Assembly: GCA_963513935.1 (NCBI GenBank)
Contig: OY740774.1
Coordinates: forward strand, 24,013,949 to 24,077,948
Direction: 5' to 3'
DNA from: Aphrophora alni
Taxonomy: Eukaryota > Arthropoda > Insecta > Hemiptera > Aphrophoridae
Length of the DNA: 64,000 bases
Below, one piece after another: positions 1-11,280 of the stretch. Below the pieces are notes generated by a model. It was given only the letters and a program-made list of their open reading frames with translations. It searched no databases and had not been told where the DNA came from. Position 1 is the stretch's first letter. The number at the start of each line of letters is the position of its first letter. The translations under genes and the position numbers were made by a program.

Positions 1-2750
1 AACCAAAAAAGGGTACCAAAACTCACTACAAAATTAAGACTATGTATTAACATAGACACAAACCACAGATTTTGGTTCTGTTCTGTTTTTCTTTAAAAAC
101 AAACTTATTTAATTAATAAATAGGGTCATTCATAAAATAACGGGACATCCTGTACATGACATCGGTAAGTGTGGCATATCAATGGATATGCCAGTAATCG
201 AACTTTTTTTTTCCTCTATCTCACATATATAATTTAATAAAGGTAAGATAGGAATATGGGCAGTAAAAACGGGAAAATTGTATTTTTTTTTTATATATAC
301 GTAATAAACGTATAATTGAAAAAAACTGTACATCAAAGATGAACTCGGTTGACTTCGAAATAAGGCAAACATTCCACAGCTGTGAGATTGAGTTACAACG
401 CGTCGGCAATACTTGACTAACTTTGCAGCATATGGCACAAAGTCCAAAGTACTTATCGACGGAAATATTTTGCAAACAAAATATATTTTGCAACGTATGG
501 AAACGGTGTTGATGAACTCGCGGTGAACAAAACTGCTTACGCGTATCCGAATACAAAGTTTGATCACGCGTAGCATTAAAAAATATATAGACTAATAATA
601 ATAATAGCTGACGGAGGCGTAATAATAAAATGAATTAAAACACTAGTGATTTTTAAATTTTCATATAATGACTTGTAAACGGAACTAGACTTACAGGAAG
701 CCCTGTATAAATGAAAATTTAAGCGACATATCATAAATTAAGCCATGAAAAATGGAGATCTTATTATGTAATAGAGTAACAATGTCAATAACAACCAGGT
801 AGGACAAAATTAAATAAATTTTTATCATTATAAAACTTAATGTAGAATAATAAATATTAATTGAAGCAAAGTACAATATAAACATTTAAAACCTAGTGAT
901 AGTCAATGCAGACGTAGCAGTGGAAGCCTGAAGCGATAAGAATTTCAGTTGACACAGCCTGAAGCTGACAGCTTGTTTGTTGTTATTGACTAGGCCTACA
1001 TCAACATCTAGCTTCCATACAAGGTCCGGCATTTACAGTATTTCATTCACTAAACCTTGCACTTTAATAAAATTGGGATTGGACTTTCATAATTAATCGG
1101 TTAAAATACAAAATTGTCACAAATAATGATGACAATCTTTTTATTTAATACAAAATATATTATAAATTTCGATAGGTGAATCTGTACTGAGGAGGGGTTA
1201 GGTCTGGGTTGAACATGTTCTGTGGGCCGCATTGCAATGAGACTCAGGTATTGTCCTTGCTAAGTTCATACCTTCATTTAGCATGGCGTTTTGGACATGA
1301 ACGGCTCAGATGTGATCCGTTTTTTGGGATATAGTTCACCTAGATAATTTTTTTTTTTTGAAGAAAAAATAAAAACAATATTCTCAAATTACCTAATAAA
1401 TATTATTTTTTTTTGTATACATATCCTCTAGAAATCAGAACAGTGAACGATTCTGACGGAGATTTTTTTTTTAAAGTAAAACGTCTCTGAGGATATGTGT
1501 TAAATAAATTAGAATAAGATAGTATGAATGTGAGATGTGAAATGTGAGTGTTTGTTAGTATGAGACAATTATTCCTATCACCTCGTAACCAATACGTACG
1601 GAAGTCTAAATGGGGTAGACGTTTACTTCCGAAAATTTCATATTTATAAGGGATCTTTTAAACATACGTTTAAAATAAGTTTTTTTTTTAAACAAACGTG
1701 ACTCATACAGAGTACAGTCACTATTATGGCCCAAATGCAATGCCATGCATGCATCTTTTGTTTTCCTAGGCGCCTAAGCCGACTCTAAAATACTTTTTCT
1801 ATTTTTTTCATACTTCCAGGCAGCGATTTTTGGGTTATTTTCGTGATGATTTAAGTATTGGATATGGTCAAAGACAAAAGTTTATGCGTTACGAGATGAT
1901 ATGAGAATATGAGTGATTGTAGATTGCATGAATGATAATTTGTAAGTTTAAAAACATAATCGCTTTGTTAAATAAAAGAAGTGAAAAAAATATGTGGTAA
2001 ATATTAGTATTAATCAATTTATAAATAATGAAAGAGGCTATAGTATCAAAGTTGAAAAATAAGGCTTTATAGGGTTTTTTTTATAGGAAAGAAGTAATTA
2101 GTTGTATTGAGAGGTTATAATGATGATTTTTTTTTATGGTTATTTATGAAATGCTTCGATGAAATAATATGCTACGATAATCTACGAGATATATATGATA
2201 AATAATGTTCTACGAGTATTTATAAAGAAAAATAAATAACGACGATTCTACGGCAGAAACAAAGAGTTCTGCAAATAATAATAATTTTTTTTTACGACGA
2301 AATATATGACGATTTTTATAAATAAATAAAGTTTTGAGGTTAATACAACGAAGTTATGCATTTTGTGAAAGGCCTAAAAAGGAAAAATTTTAACATGAGA
2401 TACTATAGTTTAATGATTATAAGTAAAATTGATGTAAAGCCATAGATAGTTTTTTTTTCTTGAAAGAAGTAATATAATTTTTGTTGTAGTTAATAAATGG
2501 ATATAGTTATAGCTAATTAAAAAAGATAGGAGAATATGAGTGATTGGAGATTTGCATAAATGATAATTTGTATGAATGGATAATTTAATTTAGCTAGGGA
2601 TTATTTAATTTAGCTTTATTAGGCTGCCGGAAAAATACGGTGTACATTACTATTAATCTTTTTAAACGGGACATTGTAGTCATTTAAAATAGCATAAGAC
2701 TATAGTATATAGAAAAAATAATAATAATAATTTTTTTTTAATAATTGAAA
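1..2750. other. AT-rich DNA with no recognised gene
   Basis: Both strands are full of stops; the 148-codon minus-strand frame at 130-576 shows no domain or codon bias I can recognise. The stretch is marked by many runs of 8-13 T on the plus strand and by a diverged direct repeat: the block at about 1902-1947 (gagaatatgagtgattg...) recurs at 2530-2576. Confidence 0.5.
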
Positions 2751-2770
2751 TTAACACTCTTTTTGTGTGT

Positions 2771-3256
2771 TTAGAGATGGAAGGGGACATGTCGGCACTG
2801 GAGAACCAGTCAGTGACCTTCAAAGTACTGCACCACCGACATCAAATGCATAAATAATTTTTTTTTCAAAACCAGTTTAATTTTACACTTCCATCATAAA
2901 TAAGTTAATGGTCTATTCCAACATCGGTACGAATGGTAAGTATTAACTTACTGTAAAGCAAAAACTAAACTAGGTCTTACATTTTTTACAGGTAACGCTG
3001 GAACTTGCAAAACCAACGTTGGAACCAGTATCATCAACACTCAACAACCAGCGAGCCATCATCTACACTCAACCAGCATCATCAACACTCTTACACTCAA
3101 CCAACAGCAACCAACACCAGCGCCTCAACACCTATACACCACTTGAAAAAAAAAAACGCGAATAATTATGTTCTTACCTGTTTTATTGTAATCCTTTTTT
3201 TAAAATTATGTATAACTAATTCTAATTTTTTTTTACTAATTTATTTTTGGAAATGA
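2771..3256 (+). other. GC-richer, transcript-like patch, unrecognised
   Basis: Two blocks (2771-2850 and 2993-3150) are much less AT-rich than their surroundings. The second follows a good acceptor-like sequence (tttttacag at 2983-2992) and is a CA-rich low-complexity tract built from variants of atcatcaacactcaac. The plus-strand frame 3005-3256 gives a Gln/His/Ser/Thr-rich peptide; the overlapping frame gives a Thr/Gln/Pro-rich one. Neither matches a family I know. It could be the last exon of a plus-strand gene starting off the left edge, or repeat-derived. Confidence 0.2.
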
Positions 3257-3439
3257 CCATTCAACTTTAAAACTTTAAAACAATTTTTTTTTTATTATTA
3301 TAATAAAGCAAATGTAATTTTATATTGAAAAAGAAAAGACATAACGGTGTACAATAATTAATTATGGGACGCGCGTGAATGGAAAATTATGTTTTATAAG
3401 AATTTTTTTTTTAAGCAAGTGATAGTTGCAAATTAAAAA

Positions 3440-3447
3440 AATAAATA

Positions 3448-3486
<39 letters not shown>

Positions 3487-3491
3487 AATAA
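3440..3491. repeat. AAT/AAAT microsatellite
   Basis: An uninterrupted run of AAT trinucleotides flanked on both sides by AAAT repeats. Confidence 0.9.
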
Positions 3492-4564
3492 AAGATAGTT
3501 AACAATCTGTAAAGAGGAATTATGATTTTACTTAAGAAAAATTTTTAATAACGGGATCATGGGACACGAAATGAGAATTCAGTTAGAAAAACAAGGGGGA
3601 AGTATAATATTATAAATATTTATTTTTATGTTCGCAACCAAAATGTTGTGAACGCATCTGGGGTCATGAGAAAGTGTGCTTCTGTTATAATTAAGTTACT
3701 ATTTCACAGTAGAATTTTATTTATTTTTTTTTCTCTTTTTCTCTCTTAGGATAACACCATGGTAGATTTCGGGGGCGGGTCTGTAGTGGGGGAATAAATG
3801 TAAAGATGTCACCATCATGCCAGCAACAGTTGTTATAGAGGCCTAGTGCCTTTGTCCAAAAGGACAAGGCACGGAAGGGACCCAAAGGGTGCCCTTCAAT
3901 TGTTAACAAACCAAACATCAATTTAGAGTAACAGCAAAGTGCTGTAAGGTTGCCCATGCAGAAACCGAGCATCCCCACAATGAAGCCATGGTGATTTTTA
4001 ATCCTATAACAGATACATTTTGAATACATCATTTTTAAGTCTGAATAAAATATTGAAATTTTAGTGATTGTAAGCAAAGCAATCAAAGGAAAGTAACAGA
4101 AGAACACTTCTCTCTTTAAGACCGCAGATGCGCACCCAAGGTGGTAAAACACAACAAAATTTTATTTTGGTTTTCGTTTTTTGATTCAAGGGGGGTAAAT
4201 ACAGTGCAAAAATAAAAAAAAAAAATGCCTAAATGGACACTCATTTTGTTTTACATCAATCAATTTTTATAATAAGAAGGGGCAATAGTAGCTAGGAGAC
4301 TATATTGTCTTCACCTATTTGCAGATTGCTAACTGATTTCAAAATTTTAATTAAGGCGCATGGGGACTTTGAAAGCATTTGGCAGCAATGAATTGACCTC
4401 ACGTTCGTATCTTCTCTTTCTTCTTTCAAAATTTAAGGAAATCTTGTAGTATATTTTTGGCGATTTTTTTTTAAAAATTTATTTTTTGCTTATGAGTGGA
4501 GTGTCACATTAGCCACCACTTTACAGCGAGCCGAGTGGAGCGGCTCGAATTGTATGGAGGGGGG

Positions 4565-5098
4565 TGATGTGGCCCAGCCAAGGAGCCCACCAAACCAAAA
4601 TCCTAATAATAATAAATTAGAATATATTGAAAAGGGATTTTAATTATTAAAATATGAATTGCACTTGCGATTTTGATGAGCAGTGCAATATGACGTAGAA
4701 GAAGGGGAGGGGAGAGACGAGGAGTGGAGGCCTTGAGCTAGCGAGCATACAGTCAGTCTTGTCCGGAGAGTCTTGTCCGAGAGCCGCTAGACGGAAGACC
4801 GCCACGGGACGAGGTCAGTCCATTTTTCGGCCACGTGCTATTAAATTCATCGGTATGCTTTTCGGCCACTTTTAAGGCCTAGTCTTGCCGTTATGTCTTT
4901 TTCTTAAATTATAATCAATTTCTGTAAACTTAATTCGGCCACGTAAATAAATAGAATATTTAATTTCACTGGCGTTGCGTGCGTTCATTAGCGTCCTAAC
5001 CCGACTCCTTGGCCCATCCTGACAAGATTCGGCTAAGTGTACGCGGTCTCCAGCCAGCCGGAGCTTCCAGCTGGTCAAAAGAAGTGGAGACGGTCACA
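4565..5098 (+). mobile_element. Possible LTR of a Gypsy-type retrotransposon (remnant)
   Basis: A purine tract (atggagggggg) at 4554-4564 is immediately followed by TGATGTGGCC, the layout of a polypurine tract next to the 5' end of a 3' LTR. The GC-rich, non-coding body runs to a TCACA at about 5094-5098, giving about 534 bp bounded by TG...CA. No second LTR and no pol motifs are visible in the window, so this would be a 3' or solo LTR. The right boundary and the family are guesses. Confidence 0.4.
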
Positions 5099-6046
5099 TT
5101 TAGTCCAATTTTGATTAAATTTAGTATATACATTTTGATTTACAAACCATTAGACAAGTTTGTTATAGCGGAGGATTTTAACAACTGATTTTGGACAATA
5201 ATTGTTCATCCGAAAAGTACAATTTCCCACAACATTCCATTCTGTGAAGTTTAAAAATATGAACCCAATGATGGCCAAACATGTTTACTACAGTAAAAAG
5301 TAAAGATGGTTTTACTAAAACCAAAATTGCCAAAATTTTTCTTAATTAGTCGAAATCAGCAGTAACAGCTTTCTACTACTCAAAATGTTAATTGAATTTT
5401 AATAAAAATTACCTTGTAACTATAGTTGAATATGATTGAAAAAAGGTCCAGAATACGACAGAAAAAATAACGGTAAATAAAAAGTTTAGAAACAAATTTG
5501 TGTGTGTCATACACGTTATATATTTTGAGATTTACTTTTTTAATGTAGGGGGAGGGGGGAGTAGAGTTAAAAGTACTGGTGATATCAATTTGTATTAAAT
5601 TTTTTTAAATAAACAAACTACATAAAAAAAAAAACTTTGTTTTTTAACCATTTTTTATTACTCCAGTGCACATTCTGTTTTTGTTAGATTTTGACCAGTT
5701 TGGTACCAACTTTAATATTAAAATTTCTTATGCAACAACATCAGATTTTCGTAAATTTTACAGACTTTTATTTATCAAATTAACTTAAAATGAGAGAGAT
5801 ATACAAAGACGACTATTTTGAGATCAAGTAGATTATTATAATTTTGTTAATAACTGACATAAGTAAATAGTGTTTTTATATTGAGATTAGATAAGAAATA
5901 ATTGAAACAATTAACAACAGAATGTATATTGCGCTGTATATCTCTGCCAATGGCCAATACCAATGCTTTTAAAGGGTATTGTTTTAGATATAGCTGTACT
6001 AGTCTTACCAAAAACATCATTGTAAGTAGATATGCTGTGCCTATAA

Positions 6047-6704
6047 TACAGTGTGTCCCATGAAGGTATTTACATTTTTAAACAACCACCAAGTACATAT
6101 GCGTCTACCAAATTGTAAGATTTCTTTCGTACATATTGGAAACATATCCAAAAGTGTACCAACAAATTTTTATGCTGATATCTGCAATAGAAATTAAATG
6201 GGGGCTGTTGATAGAAATGCAGTTTAAAGGACAGCGCCTGCCGCCGGAGAACAAGATAACATAAAAGCTCCAAAAGTTTAAACAGCTGGTTATTTTAAAA
6301 CAAACAGCTGTTTCTTTTATTTCAGATCTTTGCATTGTTGACAACTTTTATTGTGTTCTCTATGCTACCAGTGCGTAGGGGTTCAATATGATTGATTTGG
6401 TTTGTTTAAGAAACATGTTTTATCATAAAAAGAAATTTTAATATTTATTATATTGTGATAATTAAATTAAAAAGTTATTAAAGTCTATAAAAAAAAAAGT
6501 CATTTTATTGCTTGCAATCGTTTAAACCATAAATCTCTGTCAACAGTCGCCATTTTATTTCTATTGCAGATATCAGCGTAAAAACTTGTTGGTACACTTT
6601 CTGATATGTTTCCAATATGTATGAAAAAAAAAATCTTACAATTCGGTTGATGCATATGTACTTGGTTGTTTAAAAATGTAAATACCTTCATGGGACACAC
6701 TGTA
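6047..6704. mobile_element. Non-autonomous DNA transposon with long terminal inverted repeats
   Basis: The left end (tacagtgtgtcccatgaagg) and the right end are inverted copies that stay alignable for roughly 150-170 bp each, diverging by a few percent plus small indels. TA flanks both ends. The core of about 300 bp has no coding capacity. The terminal TACAG-GTGTCCCAT motif is typical of Tc1/mariner-like insect elements. It is best described as a foldback MITE. Confidence 0.85.
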
Positions 6705-7175
6705 TATTAAAACCAACTGTTGATTTGATGGTTTGCAAAAATGATGTTATTGTTAATAATAATGTTTCTATAATCAAATAGTACAGACATTTAGAATAAT
6801 AGGCATTATCTTATTTTGATTGGAAAAATTGTTTTCTTGTTTGCAATATACATGCGTCTTACTAACACCACAATCTGATTCTTTAAAATGCAACGTTAGT
6901 AGGGCCACAGATATTTTGAGTCAACTTCTTCATAAGTTGGATAATTTTGAATTATTTGAAAGTTACGATATGAAATTGAAAATTTGTATTTAATGATTAA
7001 ATATTACAAGGGAGTTTTACCAAAAATATAATTATATGTACTTAGGTAACTGGAATTATTCTTGAAATTTATTTAACTTTAAATATTAGAAAATAATATT
7101 AAAAACATCAGGGGTTTAAAATATAACGCACACAAAATAAAATATTTATGAAACCAGCAGCACGAAAAATACAAG

Positions 7176-7888
7176 AGGTCATTTTTTAAGTAAGAACCGT
7201 TTGCTTATAGCAACCGCGCAGGCTGTCATGTGACGCCCGCTCAAGGTTAGTCACTCTTGCCCAGTCCCCAACTATGCAGTCAGTTGATTTCATGTCTCTG
7301 CCACTGTTAGTTCTATCGTAACACTGCTTTGTTTGTCGCCATGTTAATCAATAAACCCGCCGATTGTGACTTTGTGCCAACAGGAATGATCATAAATGCT
7401 GAGAGATATTGCGAAACACTAACCAAGCTTAGGCGCTCTATTCAAAACTGCCGGCGGGGACTTCTGTCTAGCGGCGTCGTGTTGCTTCACGATAACGCTT
7501 GGCCTCACGCTGCAGCAATGACAAAGACGCGACTGATCAACTTTCGATGGGAATTACTGGACCCCCCCCCCCCCCTACAGCCCTGACCTGGCACCATCAG
7601 ACTTTCATGTGTTTCCTAAACTCAAAGAATATCTTGGTGGAAAGCGATTTGAAAATGATGACGTGTTGAAAGAAACTGTTACTAACTGGTTAAATGCTCA
7701 GACATCAGTGTTCTATGATGAGGGGATCCAAAAGCTAGTGCCACGACTTAACAAATGCATAGATATTCTTGGTGACTATGTAGAAAAATAAAAATATGTC
7801 CATACTTAAGTTTTTGATACAATTTATGTTCATAAATAAAATTGCTGTTACTCCACTTAAAAACGGTTCTTACTTAAAAAATGACCTA
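7176..7888 (+). mobile_element. Internally deleted mariner element
   Basis: Perfect 27-bp inverted ends start aggtcattttttaagtaag at 7176 and close at 7887. A right-hand TA is visible at 7887-7888; the left TA is mutated. Inside is a remnant transposase on the plus strand (7341-7791). The element is about 710 bp, whereas complete mariners are about 1.3 kb, so the middle has been lost while both ends survive. Confidence 0.9.
7341..7791 (+). pseudogene. Mariner transposase, deleted and frameshifted
   Basis: Plus-strand reading starts MLINKPADCDF and jumps to the C-terminal catalytic part (ERYCETLTKLRRSIQ, then GVVLLHDNAWPH). DNAWPH holds the second catalytic aspartate. A run of 14 C at 7562-7575 shifts the frame where the family has a short Pro-Pro-Tyr stretch. 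The third aspartate (PDLAPSDFH) and the C terminus continue in another frame (PKLKEYLGGKRFENDD ... GDYVEK) to TAA near 7791. Most of the DNA-binding region and the first aspartate are missing, so the element cannot supply its own transposase. Confidence 0.9.
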
Positions 7889-8720
7889 CGTACGTCAAGT
7901 GAATAAAGATTATAGATAGTTATTTATATTTATTGTTATAATATTGGCCTATATAATAAAAAAATTGATTCCCCTCCTCCCATAACAATATAATGTTTCA
8001 TTTATTGTAAAGCAGTGAAAATTATATTGAAACCATACATCAAAACATACTCGCATATAAAAATTGAATCATATATTGACAACATAGTAAATTTGAAACT
8101 AGAATTAGGCCATAATTCTACTTCATGCTAACTTAGAGACAATTATTTTAACTTAAATACTAAAAGATACTACAGGCAGTATAATCATGCATGGTCCAAA
8201 TGTAAAGATGTTTCAAAATGGACAAGACGAGAAATACATTTTACAAAAATACAAGATAGTAATACAATCGGTTGATGTAGGGAGGCATGCAGTTTTGACA
8301 TACGTTGGAAAATGAAACAGGTTTTACAAAGGGTTTAAAATTAGCTTCATTGTCACAAGGACTGAAGTTGAAAATTTCCCCAGTTTTGTAAACAGTATTG
8401 TTTTGGTTTCCACTTCATTTCAGTATAACAAATACTTAGGGCAATTGGTGTTCAACAATTTTGTGCCTAAGAAGAATTGATCCATAAAACAATTAAGGCT
8501 GAACCAGGACAAAAAAAGTTATGTTACATGTTTCAAATGAATTTATTGTAGGCCTAGTTTGAAAAATTGTTTGGATATAAATTGTTGTTTTATAAATAAA
8601 TATTGTGATGAGAAGATAAGTTTAAATCGTGTATTTATTCCAGTCTGTAATAGATGTTATTCTATAGTTAGAAATTAAATATAAATCGATCATTTTATAT
8701 CGATATAAAGCTCATTTTTC

Positions 8721-8915
8721 CACTCAGAGGATCACTTATAGTGAATATGAGTGTGACAATCCACTAGCTGGATCTACTCCTTTCTTCATGAAGTCTTGGG
8801 TTAGTTCCCGCTCTTTCATCTTTCCTATCAGGCCTTTCTTGACCAGCTCATATTCTCTTCTTACACTATTAGAGTATTCAAGGGCTAGGTTAGGTTAGGT
8901 CTCTTTTCTAATAAC
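8721..8915 (+). repeat. SINE-like repeat, copy 1
   Basis: Shares the ordered blocks of the family: TATAGTGA-TATGAG, TAGCTGGATCTAC, TCTTGGGTTAG, TTTCATCTTTCCTATCAGG, TTGACCA, CTATTAGAGTATTC. It ends in a short TTAGG run. The family tail is missing here. Confidence 0.8.
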
Positions 8916-9479
8916 TTATCTTTGTCAATTTTAAGAAAATGTTGGTTTTATGGTGATGAACATTTTATATTTTGTTTTTGTTAAGGTGGTGATAATCGTC
9001 ATGGTGTTTTCACTTTATAAACATTAGCTAATTTTCACATTGGTGTAAAGAACTTGTTTTCATACTTCGTTCAATTCTTTGTGGCGTTTATTAGGCTGCT
9101 CTTTATTTTAACTGCACAGCAATTTTTTCCACAAAAAATGTGTTGTTGGGTTGAGTAATCTGTTAATGAATCTGCCCAAAATTTAAAGATTACCTGATCT
9201 GATTGAGATGATCAGGCTTGATGATGTGTCAATAAAGACTACTGCACATATATATTTATTTTGTTGTGTCCTGATTAAAAAAACAAACAAATTTGGACTT
9301 ATGCTCTCTTAATAAACATTATATTGCAACACCGCTATTTATTCTGCATCAGATTAAATGAAAATATATTACTTGGAAGCGCATATGAAAATTTATACAA
9401 TGTTTGTAAATTGTTTATTTGATTAAATAAAAATAGATTTATTATTGTTGTTAAAAATTGTGTTGTAGATTTTATATTG

Positions 9480-9751
9480 TATCAAATAAATACAAGACTC
9501 ATTTTATTTTGAAATTACTGTGTATAAATATTTTGAAGATCCTAATTAAAATGTTATTTGAATTACATTTATCTACGTTTCAAAGAAGAACTCTTGGGAG
9601 AAAACATTTCAAAATAGTATTGGAAATAGGTATCCACCGTGCATTGTTACCAACATTCCCACAATGCATCTTTGCTACCTGTCATCAGAGAGATCACTTG
9701 TTAGACTGCCATGACCTATCCCACGTGGACCATATCTTTTGGCGTAGCACA
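9480..9751 (-). CDS. Mlp84B: Muscle LIM protein, alternative terminal exon (LIM2 ending B) with 3' UTR
   Basis: Acceptor ATATGCAG (AG at 9753-9752) opens with two bases that complete the phase-1 end of either middle exon. The coding part runs CYAKRYGPRGIGHGSLTSDL then SDDR and TAG (9677-9675). It supplies C169 and a shortened, glycine-poor tail unlike the ending at 10057-10147. The product would be 192 aa, the size of vertebrate two-LIM CRP proteins. AATAAA at 9508-9503 on the minus strand marks the end of the transcript; the left limit given is an estimate of the cleavage site. A GT directly inside the stop region (AG|GTAGCA) could act as a weak donor, but the poly(A) signal argues for a true last exon. 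Confidence 0.85.
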
Positions 9752-10046
9752 CTGCATATAAAAAATATAAAGCATTAGCCAAAATATAACTAGAAAATAA
9801 ACTGTCATTCAGGTGCTCAATATATCATTCAAGCAATAAACATTTTTGAAATATGAAAAGCTATAAAAAAAATTATTAAAAAGAAAAATATACATGTTAT
9901 TTATTTAACCAAATATTTCTATATTTGATTTAACACGTTAAAAAAAATGCAATTAAGAAATGTATCCTGATAACTTGTGTGTTTGAGAAATAAAATGCTT
10001 GTATACTGAATATCGTTGAATGACAGTTTAAAAAAACAAATTAAAT

Positions 10047-10147
10047 CTAAACGTACCCATTGCACACCACACTTGGGTCACTCTGCAGGGCTCCACCACC
10101 CTGACCATAGCCGTAGCCCTTGGGCCCAAACTTTTTACCATAGCAAA
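10047..10147 (-). CDS. Mlp84B: Muscle LIM protein, LIM2 ending A with glycine-rich tail
   Basis: Acceptor TTTAAACAG (AG at 10149-10148) opens in the phase left by either middle exon. It gives C169 and the run [18 protein letters not shown] followed by ALQSDPSVVCNG. The [21 protein letters not shown] pattern is that of LIM2 in fly Mlp84B. A possible donor GTACGT lies at 10056-10051, leaving phase 2. Without splicing, three more codons lead to TAG at 10049-10047, giving a 200-aa protein, with AATAAA on the minus strand at 9905-9900. So this is either an internal exon leading to LIM3 exons outside the window or a terminal exon. Splicing from here to 9751 would be out of frame. Confidence 0.88.
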
Positions 10148-11078
10148 CTGTTTAAACAATACAAAACATGCATTATTACAATCGTACGAAACAGTATACA
10201 ATGATGTAAAAACAATATATTTACACTTAAAGTCATTTTGTAGAGTAGTTTTGAGTAGGTGGTATTTATTGTTTAAGGAAGGTAGAAAAATAGAAATTTT
10301 GACTTTATGTTTGAATTTTAAATTCAGTTATGTGTTGTGGTATGCATTTAATATGAAATTTTTTAAATAATTTTTCTACAAAATTAAGAAAACGATTTAC
10401 ATAATAGTTGCAAGAATGAAATATTTTTCCTGTTACAAAATGTCATGAAAAAGGACCAAAAGGATGCATTTTGGTACTGAAGTAAATTAAACTAAATTTA
10501 CTTTAAGCCATGAAATCTCCAGTTAATTTTGTCATTGTTAAACATAATTAATCACAATAATCATAAATTGTTTGTTAATATAGTGTTGTTGTATATTATT
10601 CTGTATACTTGAATGTTTTATACAGATTTAATTAAATTGAATGGTCAATAGATTTCTTGTAAATAAAATTAATATACATTTGCGAAAATGTCACATTAAA
10701 CTATATCTGTTTTCACACATTATATTTAATACAGTAACTAAACAATTACTCACTGAGAATGGGTTTACTTACTTTTTCATTCCTTAGAATAGTTCTTAAA
10801 TAAGTTGTAAAAATTTGTGTAGGCCACAATTTTATTTTGAGTGTGTAATAATTGAAATTAGTAAAGTCAGTGTTAATTTTGATAAAAAAATAAGTCATAT
10901 ATATGACTCCCCCAAAAAGAGAAAAATTCGTAAGTAAATGCAAGTTTTAAATATCACCATTAGATAACGTATTGTTTATTTACTGAGGTTTCAAAAAATG
11001 TACATCAGTATTAAATAATTATTTAGCAAATAAAAAAATTAAATATCCCAATTAACCAATAAACATTAATATTCTAAC

Positions 11079-11175
11079 CTTTGCAGTAAATATCTTTATC
11101 TGGTCCTTCGCAGCAGTTTACGGAGTCCAGTCGTTTCGCACATTCTCCACACTTGAAACACTCTCTGTGCCATCC
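11079..11175 (-). CDS. Mlp84B: Muscle LIM protein, alternative LIM2 middle exon (version B)
   Basis: A 97-nt exon with acceptor CATGTTGCAG (AG at 11177-11176) and a weaker donor GTTAGA (11078-11073). It starts in phase 0 and ends in phase 1. It encodes GWHRECFKCGECAKRLDS then VNCCEGPDKDIYCK. Ligands H138, C141, C144, C147 and C166 are present at the same positions as in version A. This version is the one closest to the LIM2 of fly Mlp84B (WHKECFKC, PDK-IYCK type). It pairs naturally with the glycine-rich ending at 10057-10147, although phase also allows 9751. It differs from version A at roughly half its residues, mostly on the surface between ligands, so partner choice could differ; that is inference. 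Confidence 0.92.
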
Positions 11176-11280
11176 CTGCAACATGCACACTCGCACACTA
11201 GGGTTACATGCTTTAAATAGGGTAACTATAGTAAGATCTACATTGGTAATGAATATTGCTTACTTGGAACTAACCCACAT

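Noticed and set aside
130..576. 148-codon minus-strand open frame
   Set aside because: Low-complexity AT-rich composition with an overlapping frame of similar length on the same strand; reads like chance.
3721..4152. 143-codon minus-strand open frame
   Set aside because: One of the two longest frames in the window, but no domain, no start context and no exon partner; segments such as GHPLGPFRALSFWTKALG match nothing I know. Kept out of the feature list as unsupported.
8880..8905. Telomere-like TTAGG repeats
   Set aside because: Only about three units inside a SINE-like copy; no telomeric array.
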